Assembly (NCBI GenBank): GCA_036768485.1
Contig: JAVLUZ010000647.1
Coordinates: 506,194 to 570,193 of the forward strand
Direction: 5' to 3'
DNA: 64,000 bases
Origin: Mermis nigrescens
Taxonomy: Eukaryota > Nematoda > Enoplea > Mermithida > Mermithidae
The position numbers were made by a program, and so were the translations under genes. The notes under the pieces are model-generated. The model searched no databases. It was not told the origin of the DNA and saw nothing but the letters and a program-made list of their open reading frames with translations. Below are positions 12,240 to 23,639 of this stretch, one piece after another (the first letter of the stretch is position 1; every line of letters begins with the position of its first letter).

Positions 12240-12796
12240 TTGGGTGGCAGGGCAGGCCGTTTGATAAGGCGAAATCGCGAAAAAAGTGCCAAAAATAAAT
12301 TCTGGGGGTTCGTCGGATTCTGCCGTAGCATTATTAAAAAATAAAATGGAATTATTATTAAAAAATAATAAATTATTAAATTATCAAAAATTATTATAAT
12401 TATTCAAAAATGGAATAAATAACCTTCGTTATTTAAAATTAAATATTGCAGATCTGTACCTCCAAAAACCCCAATGCACGTGTGTGATTATCATTTACCA
12501 CTATCTAGCCTCCAACTGAAACGAAATTCGGTAACGTAAGAAATGTATTGAATATTTGTACCGTTCGTCGATTGACCGAAAATTAACTCAAGAGGAAAAA
12601 ATCATTCCTTTAGAAAAACGGGAGCGCGTACACTGAAGCGGAAATTGAATAACTTGGTGTCATTCATAAGTTGTTTACTGAATGTATACCAAGCTTTTGT
12701 CATGAACTATTTGTGTCTCACGCGTGTTTCTGATCGTTCGTGTGCTCGCACATCAACGGATAATGCAGCATGTATTAACATGCGCAACGCTAGCAT
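12240..12796. other. No recognisable gene
   Basis: Contains an A/T-rich ATT/AAT stretch at about 12334-12420; otherwise unassigned. Confidence 0.5.
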
Positions 12797-13072
12797 AGGT
12801 GCACAACATGGCCGATCTGGGGATCAGCCGGTCTGAGGGGAGGGGTCGAAAATTGAGCTTTTTTGGACCAAAATAATCTCGAAAGCTGGTATAAGCGCTA
12901 AAATAGCCTCAGAACTCGGCTATAACACAGTTTTTGGTCAATTTGAAGCACTTTTGAAGATTTTCAATTTTCGTCCGTTTTTGGCTTTCATTTTGCCTCA
13001 TTTTCCATACAAAATTTTCCATTTTTTCAGTTATGGGGACCCCCAAACCCCTCCTTTTCATGTGCATGTCTG
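12797..13072 (+). mobile_element. Family C MITE, copy C3
   Basis: Good family C copy: start GGTGCACAACATGGCCG, body 'ttttttggaccaaaataat', 'ggtataagcgctaaaatagcc' and 'ttggctttcattttgcctc', end CATGTGCATGTCTG. Confidence 0.75.
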
Positions 13073-13531
13073 AACGGTATTCAGAAGAGTGACACTTGTC
13101 GGGAGAGCGGCCATACGTGTTCCTGAGGGTTGCACCCCAGAATAGTTAAGGGTTCGACCAGCTATTCTGGGGGTCAAACTATTCTGGTTTGATCCACGCA
13201 AAACGGCTGCGACCATCAGAGGAATGTCGATTTATCGTAAAATTTGTAAAAGTATGCTTTTCAAAGCGTTTTTAGCTCATTTTCGGCTCAAAAGTCTTAA
13301 ATGTTAAGCGCTTCGCGCCATATTACATTTTTTGACTATGTTTGGTTCAATTCAATCGATTTTTTTACAAATTTTTCAGATTTTTATGTTTTCATTTCTA
13401 GAAAGAAGGGGCATTGTCAACAATAAAAACAGTGTTTTTGACATGCACCCATCATTTTCAGCCTACTAGAGGCACTTTTAAAAGTCAAGCGCGCCTGACC
13501 ACCCCTTCCTGGATTTCCCATGCTGTACGTG
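13073..13531 (+). mobile_element. Family G element, copy G1
   Basis: Family G is about 300-400 bp, with the body words 'caagcgtttttagc', 'ggcgctt-cgcgc', 'gttctagaaagatagagcattgtcagaaa' and a 'cccatgctgtgcatg' end. This copy has 'tttctagaaagaaggggcattgtcaa' and ends 'ttcccatgctgtacgtg' just before D3. Confidence 0.55.
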
Positions 13532-13845
13532 CAGACCCGTATCTAGGATTTTATTTGGGGGGGGCGGCTAAACTTTTGAGGTCAGATACCAGTGATCGGA
13601 CCGAGGGTACTTTTGGACCCTCGGCCTCGGCCGAGGCCGAGGTGACTTAAAATCCTTGCTCGGTGAGGCGAGGCGAGGCGAGGCCGAGGCCGAGGGTAAT
13701 GCCTGAGGGTCAAGCTTATATACCTATACCCATAAATAGTACTCTTAGAATATTTTGTATGTACATGAGCTAGAGAATAATCGTAATATTTAACACTCTA
13801 TCGAACTAAAACAAATGTTTATTGGTGTTGGCCAGAATTTTAATT

Positions 13846-14057
13846 TCAATCTGATGAAGCAGATAATTCATCATCGAAATTTAGATCATCTGAATCAAAG
13901 TTAGCCTCATCTATTTCGCCTTGTTGTGCTATCGCGTTATCGTCGTCGTCAGCCTTCATCAGATTCTTTAAAGTCACACTATTATAACCAACTTCTTTGA
14001 GATTGTGCTTTACAAAAAGAGTCTTTGAACGTTTTATGGTAGCAGACGAATGCGAGA
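13846..14057 (-). pseudogene. hAT transposase C-terminal tail (left arm of hAT-M)
   Basis: On the minus strand an open stretch reads LFVKHNLKEVGYN, then VTLKNL, then an acidic tail ending ELSASSD and a stop at 13846-13848. An 'lF(v/l)KHNLK' block close to the C terminus followed by an acidic tail fits hAT transposases, but the dimerisation core is missing. Assignment rests mainly on the element's hAT-type TIR and TSD. Non-functional fragment. Confidence 0.6.
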
Positions 14058-14493
14058 ATTACTGTACTTTCTGATCCATTCAGTAGCGGGAGGGGGCGGT
14101 ATACAAACTTTTCAAAAAAGTCAAAAACAGGTCCAAAATTTTGCCTCAACGCGCGAAATAGCATTTTTCGGTGTTTTACATTGTATACTTTTACATAAAA
14201 TCACTTTTGAAGTCATATTTTTCTTAAAATTTATAATTTTCGACAATTTTGTGCAAAAAAATCATTAAATTTCTAAGACTTTAACAAAAATCTGCGCGAA
14301 GCGCCGAGAAATTTGCAAAATTAAGGCGGATAGACGTCTAGAAGCATGATTTACTGCTTGATTTCCTGTATTTATAGCATTCGATGCAAAACATTGAAAT
14401 TTTTTATTGAAAATAGAAGAAAACTATGCAAAAATAGCTGTTTCTGCTGTTAAAATTGTTTTGAAACCTACATGAAGAGACAAGGACTTCCAG

Positions 14494-15306
14494 GGCCCGG
14501 TTTCACCACAAAGCTACGAGTTAGGAGTTACGGGTGACGGTTTCACGAGTACGGGCTACGAGTGCTACAAATTTCCGTTTCACCAAAAACTGAGATTCAC
14601 GAGCCACGGGCTACGAGTTACGAGTTCTTCGAGCACTTTTTACGAGTGCTTTTTCACGAATAACGGCTGGGCGGTTTCACCAGATATTACGATCGAATGT
14701 TACGAATGAAAAGATTCGTAAATTTTGTAATATTATCACGGATCAAAAAGAGGTCCATAGGACTCGTAAAGAAGTGGCAGACTAGTGCGTTTAATAGTTT
14801 TCTGATTTGTTTTTTCTCAATTTGTTTCACTTTCGTGCACACACCTACATAATACATATACTGGCAGCACATGTAAAGGGTAAGAAGATTAGCATTAAAA
14901 AATAATATACTTTTCAAAAAATGTTTTAGAGAAATCCCATAAAATTCGATTCTTAAGCTGCATTCTTGAGTAGTAATTCGAAATTTTATTTCTTTAGCCC
15001 TTATTAGTAATGTTCGCAGCTTTTTAATGAAAAATATCACAATCACTTAGACATTTTTTCATGAATTGCGGAAATCAGACATTTTTGATAAGATTTCTGA
15101 AAATTAGAATTTCATCGCATTTCCTTCGGAAAAGAGCCGACTGTATATTTTATGTACGTATTAATGACAACTAAGAATGAATTGTTAAATTTGAAAATTG
15201 AAATAATACGCTGTGATTTACTTTTAGCTTCGTAACGTCTCTGAATCTGATTTAATTGATTTCGTTCATCAATTATAATAGTATATAATAATAATAATAA
15301 TAATAA

Positions 15307-15341
<35 letters not shown>

Positions 15342-15363
15342 TATTATTATTAACATTAGTATC

Positions 15364-15394
<31 letters not shown>

Positions 15395-15905
15395 TAGTAT
15401 TAGTAATATTCTTATTATTAGTATTATTATTATTATTATTATTGTTGTTGTTATTATCGTCATTATTATTATTACTAATATTATTATTTTCGTTTTTATT
15501 TTAAGTTATAACTTTTCTGAGAAGCTTATTAATTCTTGTTGACTAAATCCCAAACATTTCTCAACACTTTATATGTTTTTCTATCGAGCGGCATAAAATC
15601 TGCAATTAATTACATAATTCTGCTGTTTAAAACAGAGACAATGACTAACGAAGAATGTCATACGCAACAGAAAAGATATACATTTTATTACGAGTACTCG
15701 TAAAAGGTCCAAAAAGTACTCGTAAAAATGAGTTTTACGGAAACCCTGGTGAAATCCTCGTAATACGAACTCTTAACCCGTTGCTCGTTACTCGTAACTC
15801 GTAGTCATAATTCGTGGCTCGTAAAAAGATGGTGAACCCCGATTTTCCCGTAAAATGGAACTCGTAGGACTCTTAGGAGTCGTAAACTTATGTTGAAACC
15901 AGGCC
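14494..15905. mobile_element. Element N: PIF/Harbinger-like element inside D4
   Basis: Ends GGCCCGGTTTCACCA and TGTTGAAACCAGGCC are inverted matches. The flanking trinucleotide CAG is duplicated (14491-14493 and 15906-15908). The unoccupied site is present in D5 as 'cttccaggtcgcc' near 30170, so the boundaries are direct. Subterminal regions are degenerate ACGAGT-rich repeats, inverted at the two ends. The 3-bp TSD and GGSCC start are typical of PIF/Harbinger; no transposase is visible. Confidence 0.8.
15286..15490. repeat. ATT/AAT microsatellite inside element N
   Basis: Long interrupted run of AAT followed by ATT trinucleotides, itself an inverted arrangement. Confidence 0.95.
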
Positions 15906-16424
15906 CAGGTCGCCAAGAAAGTAAATAAATGTTATTAATAGGTATCATCCGGCGCGTAGCGCCGGAAAAATTTGAGAAATTATGGTCACTGACGACCAAA
16001 AATCATTGCAAATTGCATATTTATTCTTTATATCGACAAATATTTTGGCCAATGGGGAGCGGCCGCCCCTTAAATCCGCCTCTGCATGTAGCGACTGTAC
16101 TTTCCGATCCATGTAGCGAAAAGACGCTTTTGGTTGTACAAATTATCATTGTGAAATTCAACGCGAAGCGCGAAAAAGTCTTTCACAATTATTCTCACAT
16201 TTTATTTCGAAAGGGGCACTTTCCCCCAATCCCCCTGTATACGAGCCTGAACTCTACGTTAGGGTTAAAAAGGTACTATATGCTATGCAGGAAGGTCGGT
16301 AGGATACTTAATCAGTGATACTGACACACAAAACCTCTAAAATAAAAATAATTCATGACAATGCGGTGGAAGAATAGAAAAGCTGTGGTGAATGAATGAC
16401 AGAAAAATGTTCAAAAACTCCTTT

Positions 16425-16589
16425 TTGTAAAGCATAATCTCAAAGCAGTTGGTTATAATAGTGACTTTAAAGAATCTGATAAAGGATGACGACGACGATG
16501 ACGCGATAGCACAAGGCGAAATGGATGAGGCTAACTCTGATTCAGATAATCTAGATTTTGATGATAAATTATCTGCTTCATCAGATTAA
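16425..16589 (+). pseudogene. hAT transposase C-terminal tail (right arm of hAT-M)
   Basis: Plus-strand copy of the tail at 13846-14057: LFVKHNLKAVGYN, then a 2-bp deletion that shifts the frame, then LKNLIKDDDDDDAIAQ and a terminal KLSASSD stop at 16587-16589. The frameshift marks it as decayed. Confidence 0.6.
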
Positions 16590-17204
16590 AATCAGAATTC
16601 TGGCTAACAACAATAAACATATAAACATTTATTTTAGTTAGATAAAGTGTTTAATATGACGATTATTTTCTCTGCACTGCACTTTCCGATCCATGTAGCA
16701 AGCATGAGAAATAAAACTTAGTCATCATATGAATATCAATTGGCACTTTGCTGTATGTAACTTGGTGCAACTGGGTACGCGCCTAAAACCATAAGAAAAG
16801 CCAAAAGGTAAGAAACAGCCTGTGTACTGCAGATGCATTCTAAATAGTTAATATTTAACGGATATATTAAACTTATTCAAATTTGATTTCAACCCTCGGC
16901 GCCTCGGCACTTTTCAGCTTCGCCCTCGGCGCCGAGGCCGAGGCTCCAAAAAACGCCGAGGCTTGCCGAGGCCGAGGCAGAGGCCGAGGCCTCGGTCCGA
17001 TCACTGTCAGATACCTCGAGAATCATACGGAAATGCGCGAAAATAAAGGAAGTTTTGAGCGTATTTCGGCGAGTTCTATACGATAATGATGGAAAATTTC
17101 ACGAAAAACTTCAAAAATTTATCTTTTTCTATTCCATATTGATATACGGCTAATTTATCGTTTCAGCCATCTGCACAACTGATTTCTCATCCGACGAATT
17201 TGTT

Positions 17205-17610
17205 TCCAGTCTTTATATCCAATCTTTGTGCTTCACACGGAAAAACAATCCAGATCACAAACGATTTCGGCGCCAAGCGCCGAAAAATTTCCACATATTT
17301 TACACATCTAGCTCAAATTTGGGCGGTTTTGAGCGGGCTAGATGACAAAAACATCGATAAAAATAAACCTGGCGCGAAGCTGTGAAAGAAATTTTATGTT
17401 CTCCATGTCATATCTCAAATTTGAGCTGTTTTGAGTGAGCTAGAAGGCAAAAACTGGGTGAACAAAGTATCCGGCGCATAGCGCCAGGAAAAAATCATAT
17501 GCACTCCATGTGTAATTCAAATTTGAGCGATTTTGAGCAGTTTAGAAGACAAAATTACACATAAACAATAAATCTGGCGCCTAGCGCCGGAAAATTTTAA
17601 GTTTACTAGC
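17205..17610 (+). repeat. 102-bp tandem array, each unit carrying a GC palindrome
   Basis: GGCGC(N)nAGC(G)CC-type palindromes begin at 17269, 17371, 17473 and 17575, exactly 102 bp apart. Between them, 'ctagctcaaatttg-gcg-ttttgag-g-gctaga-gacaaaa' recurs. The second palindrome has lost one arm (GGCGCGAAGCTGTG). It belongs to outer element D3. Confidence 0.85.
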
Positions 17611-17899
17611 TCAAAACTACGCTAAAAACCTGTTTTAGCGGTGTTGATGCATTTCGCAAATTTTCAATTTTTCCTCTGGGTGATCCTTGGGAAGAAGAAA
17701 AAATTATTCCATTTCGGTGAGAGTGCGTCCCCTGAATATGGGCCTGTGCACACGTAAAAGCGCGACGCGACCGAACCTGCTAATCCGACTTTTAAGGAAA
17801 GTATTAAAAACCAAGTATTAACTAATCATTTTCTTCATGTCTGTTGGGCAACTCGCAAATCGAAAATGAAAAAGATTTAAATTAAAAGTTGCGTCTGAC

Positions 17900-18140
17900 C
17901 ACACCTCGGCGTGCGGGGGTTGGGGATATGCACCTACCAGAAGCCAAAATACCCCCAGAATTTAATCATTGAAATTTTTTGTTTTTTTCGCAATTTTTTG
18001 ATGCCAATGGATAGTGAGTCTTGATGAGAAACGTTGAAAAATGGCGTTTTTTGCGATATACCATCATTTTTAAGGCTATTTTTTGACATTTGAAAAATCT
18101 TGCAACCCCTCTCCCAGAATTTTTGTGGCGCCCACCTATG
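17900..18140 (+). mobile_element. Family A MITE, copy A6, with TSD
   Basis: Starts CACACCTCGGCGTG and ends GCCCACCTATG. Flanks cgtctgac (17892-17899) and catctgac (18141-18148) match at 7 of 8. Confidence 0.85.
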
Positions 18141-19141
18141 CATCTGACTATTGTCGTGCTCGTTGATATCGTCGTGCTTTTGAATACGGTAGCGCTTGTG
18201 AATCCCAATCTGAATTTCACAGCCGTCGCGAGATGCGTCATTCGCAATACGTTCGGTGGTCGATTGCGCGTAAAAATGTGATTAGTTTTTCATCGTCGCT
18301 TAACTGTTTTTTATTTATTCGAAACATTAACCCCGCTTACGTTAACCGCAATCTCATCTTATGATGTGCCCAATTTGCGCATATGGCCCGCGTATCAAAT
18401 TTCGTAAGCGATCGGTCAAAAAGGCGAGAAAAAAAGTTTATTTTTAGCCCAAAAAACGTCCACGCGTTGCCTTGCTCAAACTCGTACGCTTTTCCGCATC
18501 GAGGTCCCAAGAAGTCTTACTTTTCGCAGTACAAAATGCGCACTTTTGCGTTTCTAAAACACTCACATTACTAAAAACGTTATCGCGCCACCACTTTGCT
18601 AACTTATTCAAACTTGTATTCATCTATACATTTGTATCTCCCGGAGAATACCAATCACATCCTTTCTATTATCTACTTTTTTCTGCGTCGTCTGCTCCGC
18701 TGAGACCACTTTATTTTATACAATTTCGTAACATACAACACTTGACCACAAACATTCTTTTTGACTAGCGCACGCTTTTGATATAACGCGTGTATTTTGG
18801 CCATCCGTTGAAAATTCGGATTCTTTCGGCACGATGAATGGTACGCGACGCCCGGGGCTTTTGGCGTTTATTGAGTAATTTAGACGTGCGCCCGCAATAT
18901 TTTTTGGAACAAAAAATTAGCCCGTACTCTAGCGTTGAGTAACGGTTTTTCGGGTCCGTTTTGTGGAAAATTTTTGGCTTTTTTTCTTCTAGTAGTTCTG
19001 AAACCGAAATTTCGAACGGTTCCTCGTTGACCGCGCAGTTCGTATAATTTACGACTTACAACGTCGTTTATTCGCGTAGAGAGCGTGGAATTAAGCCGGA
19101 AATAAATCATACGCCAGTTGTACCTACGTATCTATTGTCGA
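18141..19141. other. No recognisable gene
   Basis: Moderately CG-containing DNA with short frames on both strands and no domain recognised. Confidence 0.45.
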
Positions 19142-19515
19142 TTGATGTACGCCTGCGTAGGGGCAGCCATACTTCATATTTTAATAAGCTCACCGAGGAC
19201 TGCGTGTTTATTGACCAAAAAGGCTTTTCATATTTAGATTTTGCTCGATGAAAAATTGGTTAGTTCTTTATTTATGCCAAAAATACAAGACGTTCTAAAT
19301 TTATAACAAATTTAGCCAATTTATCTTCGCCTGATGTACGCCTGCATAGGAGGCAGCCATACTTCAATATTCTAATAAGCTCGCCGAAGACTGCGCGTTA
19401 TTGACCAAAAAAGCTATTCGTATTAAGATTTCAGACGATAAATAGCATTGCTTAGTTCGTTATTTATGCCAAAAGTACAAGACAATGCAAGACAAATTCG
19501 GCCAATCAATCTTCG
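19142..19515 (+). repeat. Tandem duplication, two units of about 189 bp
   Basis: GATGTACGCCTGC recurs at 19144 and 19333, followed in both by 'gcagccatacttca', 'aataagctc-ccga-gactgcg' and 'tttatgccaaaa-tacaagac'. Divergence is roughly 15 %. Confidence 0.85.
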
Positions 19516-20237
19516 CATTGTGTTTATCGGTTTAATTATTTACCAAATATTTGACGATTCTTCGAATCTAAATTGCGAATGACGATGCGCTATCCGACTG
19601 GTGCTGACTTTGGAATTCATTGAAAGGCAAAAACATGTCCATTGAGAATAATAAGCGTTTATCTTTCGTCGGTGATCTGAAAGGGCGTTGGACGATAATT
19701 TGTCGAAATTTGGCTAAAAACAAATGGTCCAGCCGCCGGGCGTTGGAAATACCGCCCAACAATGGTAATTTGGGGATGCTTTTTTCGTGGGCTAAATCGG
19801 CGCCCGTTTTCGTCTTATCGTTTTCGAGCTCGGCGTGCCTTTTTAATATAAGCAACTGAGACGATAAACAGGCTGAGATTATAGCATGGAAAGTTCGGAG
19901 TTTTTCTTAGATATGGGCGCTACGTTAAAGGAATACAGTCTGATTTTTTAGCTGTCGGAATTGTGCGAAGTTTTTCTAACAAAGCTTAGAAAAATTAGGT
20001 ATATATATGTATCTGAGCTAAGAGAAATCAATCGCCTTTTTTTCTATTTTATGCATTTATTTGATAAAAACCTATATATTTATTTACTCGACAAATCATT
20101 GTTTAACTGTCTTTATTTTCGCCAAATTTGAGTTGAGTTGAATCGGATGGGCGTAATTTATGGGCTAATGGGCGATCTGCCTAAATAGTCAAAAATCTTC
20201 AAATTTGCTATGGGCATCATAGGAGGGTCACACTAAC
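19516..20237. other. No recognisable gene
   Basis: Two opposite-strand frames (about 80 and 95 codons, 19568-19859) overlap each other completely; neither shows a domain. Confidence 0.45.
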
Positions 20238-20434
20238 GCTCTGGGGGGAGTGATGCAAGATTTTTTCATAGCCTTAAAAATGGTGGTATGCCGAAAAAAC
20301 CCCATTTTTCAACGTTTCTCATCGAGCACTATCCATTGGCATCAAAAAATTGCGAAAAAACAAAAAAAATTTCAGAAATTGAATTCTGAGGGGTATTTTG
20401 GCTTCTGGGGTGCATACCCCCACTCCCAAGTATG
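20238..20434 (-). mobile_element. Family A MITE, copy A7
   Basis: Minus-strand family A with the full core; ends CATACTTGGGAGTGGGGG on the minus strand. Confidence 0.75.
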
Positions 20435-20889
20435 ATCGGCCATGCTTCGATGCAATTGACTCACTTCTTAAAGAGCAATAAATTTTATTAACAAATCGAC
20501 TGATAAAGGGCTGAAATGTACCTACATATTCATTTCAACGTATCTCAAAAATTCTGTGGCATTGACGATACGCAACGAGTTTATTATGCCGTGCACCGTA
20601 TTAAACATGCAAATTTTTAAGGATAGTGCATTTCATTCGCAGATTTTTCCTGCATTTAGCTCTCTTTTGGTTTCGTTAAGTCACATTCTGTTGATCATGC
20701 GCACATATTAAACTATTATTATGGATTTCCTCAGGTATATCCCATTCATTACGATATGAAATTTTCGCATCTCGCTTGTCCTCGTGGGAGCTAATGTTTA
20801 TGATTGCCAGAAATCTATCAGCATGAGTCTATTCATATCATCCTTCAGCTAAACTATTGAAACTGCAGAGGCTGCGGTATTTTTTGGCA

Positions 20890-21282
20890 GCATCATAAGT
20901 GACATGCGTGCAGCTGAGAACCCCGGCGGTCAGCCCCGAAAAATTTTCTAAAAGTGCCTTTTCTTGGGCTAAAAGACGATGGGTGCACGTCAAAATACTT
21001 TTTGCACATTCAAGACTCCTTTTTCTAAAACATAAAAACATTAAAAGTTTCGAGAAAAATTTTCAAAAAAATTCGATTAAGCTGGAAAAAATTAGTAAAA
21101 AATAAGTATATAAAAAATTTGACACTTTTGAGCTCAAAAACTTTTAGCTAAAAACGCTTGATAAAGCACACTTAGTACAATTTTTTCCAAAAATCAATTA
21201 TGGGGGTCGCAGCCATTTTGCGAGGAGTCAATCGCCATTCTTGGGGTCTAAACACCCAAACCGCCTTCCCCAAGAACACGTA
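20890..21282 (-). mobile_element. Family G element, copy G2
   Basis: Reverse-strand family G: 'cttgggctaaaagacgatgggtgcacgtcaaaa', 'ctaaaacataaaaac', 'gctaaaaacgcttgataaag', ending near 'agaacacgtatg'. Very similar in layout to G10. Confidence 0.55.
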
Positions 21283-23156
21283 TGATAAACGAGATATGTT
21301 TTTCAGATTCCTACGGATACAACTTTGACGTAAAAAAAGTTGAAAATTAATGATCTATTACTTTTGTCACTAATTTTTGACTCTTTTATGATATTTTAAG
21401 AATTTTAATACTCCTAAAAATCTTGATTCTGTCCACATTTACTTGAGTTAGTTCCTAAAATTTTGGGCTATGGTCGATCCCTAATTGCGGAGCCAACAGT
21501 GTACCTGACCGTCCTTTCTTATTTGGTTAAACGTTTTCCTTTGCAATTATAAGACCTAAATTTACTCCATGATGCACAGCGCGATTGCGGTTTGAATATA
21601 TCAGTTCTGATCATTTTTACCATAAAATTTGATGGCTGACTCTTTTTTGCGCTAGTTTTTTTACCTCTCAATTTATCGCCATTGTTCAATTCGCTTTTGC
21701 CTTATCACATCGAATCTTCTTCGCAATTCGGCAAATTTAGGTCGGCAGTAATAATTTTTTATGCAATGATTATGTTTTACGTTTTTCATATCTACGTTTT
21801 CTTATTTTTCTTGAATCGTAAATTGTGTGTCGGTCGACTTCTCATCAAGTGCAACGATCTTGATCGGCAGCTGTTGTTTTCAAAATGCATTCATAGTTCT
21901 CGTAAGATTTTTTCGTCAGTGTTTTTAGAATTATGTATTTCTTTTAATGTCCGATAGTATATTGGCCGGGTAGGGATGGCCAGAATAACGTGAAATTGTG
22001 CAGAATTGTTTTACTGTAGAATTGGTCCTGAAAGGCCTTCTTATTTTAATAGTTTTTATTTTAGGTGTTTATTTTATCTTATTTACTTCATTTCGCTAAT
22101 TTTTTAAAGTCGTTTTTTCAGAACGACTACTTTTAGCCTCCTGAATTGCCGCTTCCGACGAAATGAGTGAAATAAATTTCGATTTCGACCTGATCACTAG
22201 CAAGCATACTTATTAATAAAAATGTTGATATTTTGATTATAAGATAACCCATCTCATTGAAACTTTCGATTACTGAGTTATAGCTTTATGATTTTAATAT
22301 CCGGAAGCATGAGAATTCGGTGTTTACAAGATCAGAGCAGTCAATTGGGGATTCTGTGGCTTAATTCAGTCTTCATATCCAAATTATAGTTTTGACACGA
22401 AAAGGCTATAACATACATTTAAATAAATATGGCCCGAACGAAGTTAGGAACACACTTTCTACTTTCATTTTTATTAACGTACTTAGACTAGCCTCCTGTT
22501 TTCATTCCGCACATAATTTGATTTTAAATTCAGCTCGATTTTTCCTTTCTGCTCTATTAAACTGGACTCATGTTTGTTCTTTGCGTTTCGTAGAAAATGC
22601 AAATGAGGTTGTTGCAATTTGCCCTCTCTGCGCTTAAGCTGCTATTTCAATTCACTCCGTAAAAGTAAGTGTGCACGCAACATGCAAAGCTGCAGTAAAT
22701 GTTGACAAATTGACTTCATTTCCGTTTTTAAATACCGCCGGTGTGAGTAAATTTGTGAGTACAAAACGAATTGTTTACCGTAATTTGGGCTGTTGACTAA
22801 ATTTCCAAACATTCGTCATATGGACCGGACCTAATTTATTTGCCTATGGCCCATTGAAAATTTTGGATGATTTATAACTCGTTTCGATGTTTACTTCGAG
22901 TACGACGACGAAGTTTACGCCTCATAAACCGCAATGGCTTATTTAGTCTTCTTTTTATTCTAAAAATAAAGCGTCGTTTATTTCGAAATTTTTTCACGCG
23001 CAATATTCGGTTTATTATCGGTGTTCATTTCGATCATTCGTTAATAACGGAAATTTAAAAACAAATGATGCTTGCTGTCCGCATGTAACGTTATTAGAAA
23101 CGAAATATTTCAATGTGCCAGTAATTTGTAATTAGACAAACAAGAAGGGGCTGGGA
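21283..23156. other. No recognisable gene
   Basis: AT-rich, repeat-poor stretch. Frames up to 92 codons without domains. Confidence 0.45.
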
Positions 23157-23412
23157 GCGTAGGTGCACAGCATGACTGGAGGGGGGTCAGCCGATCTGAA
23201 GAGGGTCGAAAATTCAGCTTTTTTGGGCCAAAATGACCTCAAAAACTGGTATAATCGCTAAAAAAGCGTCAAAAGTACGTTATTACACAGTTTCCGGTTA
23301 ATCTGAAGCGCTTTTGAAGAAAATTTTCAATTTACTTTTGTTTTTGGCCTCCATTTTGCCTCATTTTCTCCATAAAAGTTTCCATTTTTCCATTCTTCCC
23401 CCCTATGTGCAC
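23157..23412 (+). mobile_element. Family C MITE, copy C4
   Basis: Start GGTGCACAGCATG, body 'ttttttgggccaaaatgacc', 'ctggtataatcgctaaaa' and 'cattttgcctcattttctcc', end 'ctatgtgcac'. Confidence 0.7.
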
Positions 23413-23639
23413 AAGTTGGAAATTTTCTGGGGTAATTAAGGCGATGGTCAAAAATGGATAAAAATGTTAAGTTTTTGCGGAGTCATCGAAACAGACTTTA
23501 AACAATAGATTAACGTGGTTTTTACATTATTTAAGATTTCGATCAGTTATCATTTGGCTTATTAAACTGGCGCATCCCCGAGGAGCCCCTTCGCTTGATG
23601 GACCGTGCTCTGCATCCATACATGATCTGCGGAGGGGGG

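Larger units (their letters stand above)
14081..16084. mobile_element. Family D long-form element, copy D4, inside hAT-M
   Basis: Collinear with D5 (29736-30321): 'gggcggtata', 'gcgcgaaatagc-ttttcggtgtt', 'acattgtatacttttacataaaatcac', 'ccggcgcgtagcgccgg' and end AAATCCGCCTCTG. Its first about 25 bp are missing or diverged, and no clean TSD is seen. It is split by element N. Confidence 0.75.
13590..17006. mobile_element. hAT-M: hAT element with perfect TSD and long inverted arms
   Basis: Perfect 17-bp ends CAGTGATCGGACCGAGG and its reverse complement, flanked by perfect 8-bp duplications TCAGATAC (13582-13589 and 17007-17014). The subterminal regions are GAGGCC/GGCCTC arrays. About 490 bp from each end are inverted copies of one another, including two head-to-head copies of a transposase C-terminal tail. 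The element is therefore a foldback derivative built from two 3' ends. D4 sits at its centre. Confidence 0.9.
13532..17746. mobile_element. Family D-like hAT element, copy D3: outer shell of a four-level nest
   Basis: Starts CAGACCCGTATCTAGG, a divergent family D end, and appears to end AATATGGGCCTG at 17746. Flanks tgtacgtg / tgcacacg match at only 5 of 8, so the right boundary is tentative. The element resumes after the hAT-M insertion with 'ctcgagaatcatac' and contains the 102-bp tandem array. Confidence 0.5.

Noticed and set aside
13600..13710. CpG-island-like promoter from the GAGGCC/GGCCGAGG cluster
   Set aside because: It is the subterminal repeat of hAT-M and is mirrored at 16880-17000.
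17205..17610. CRISPR-like pattern of palindromic repeats with regular spacing
   Set aside because: Eukaryotic transposon context, 102-bp units whose 'spacers' are homologous to each other, and no cas genes.
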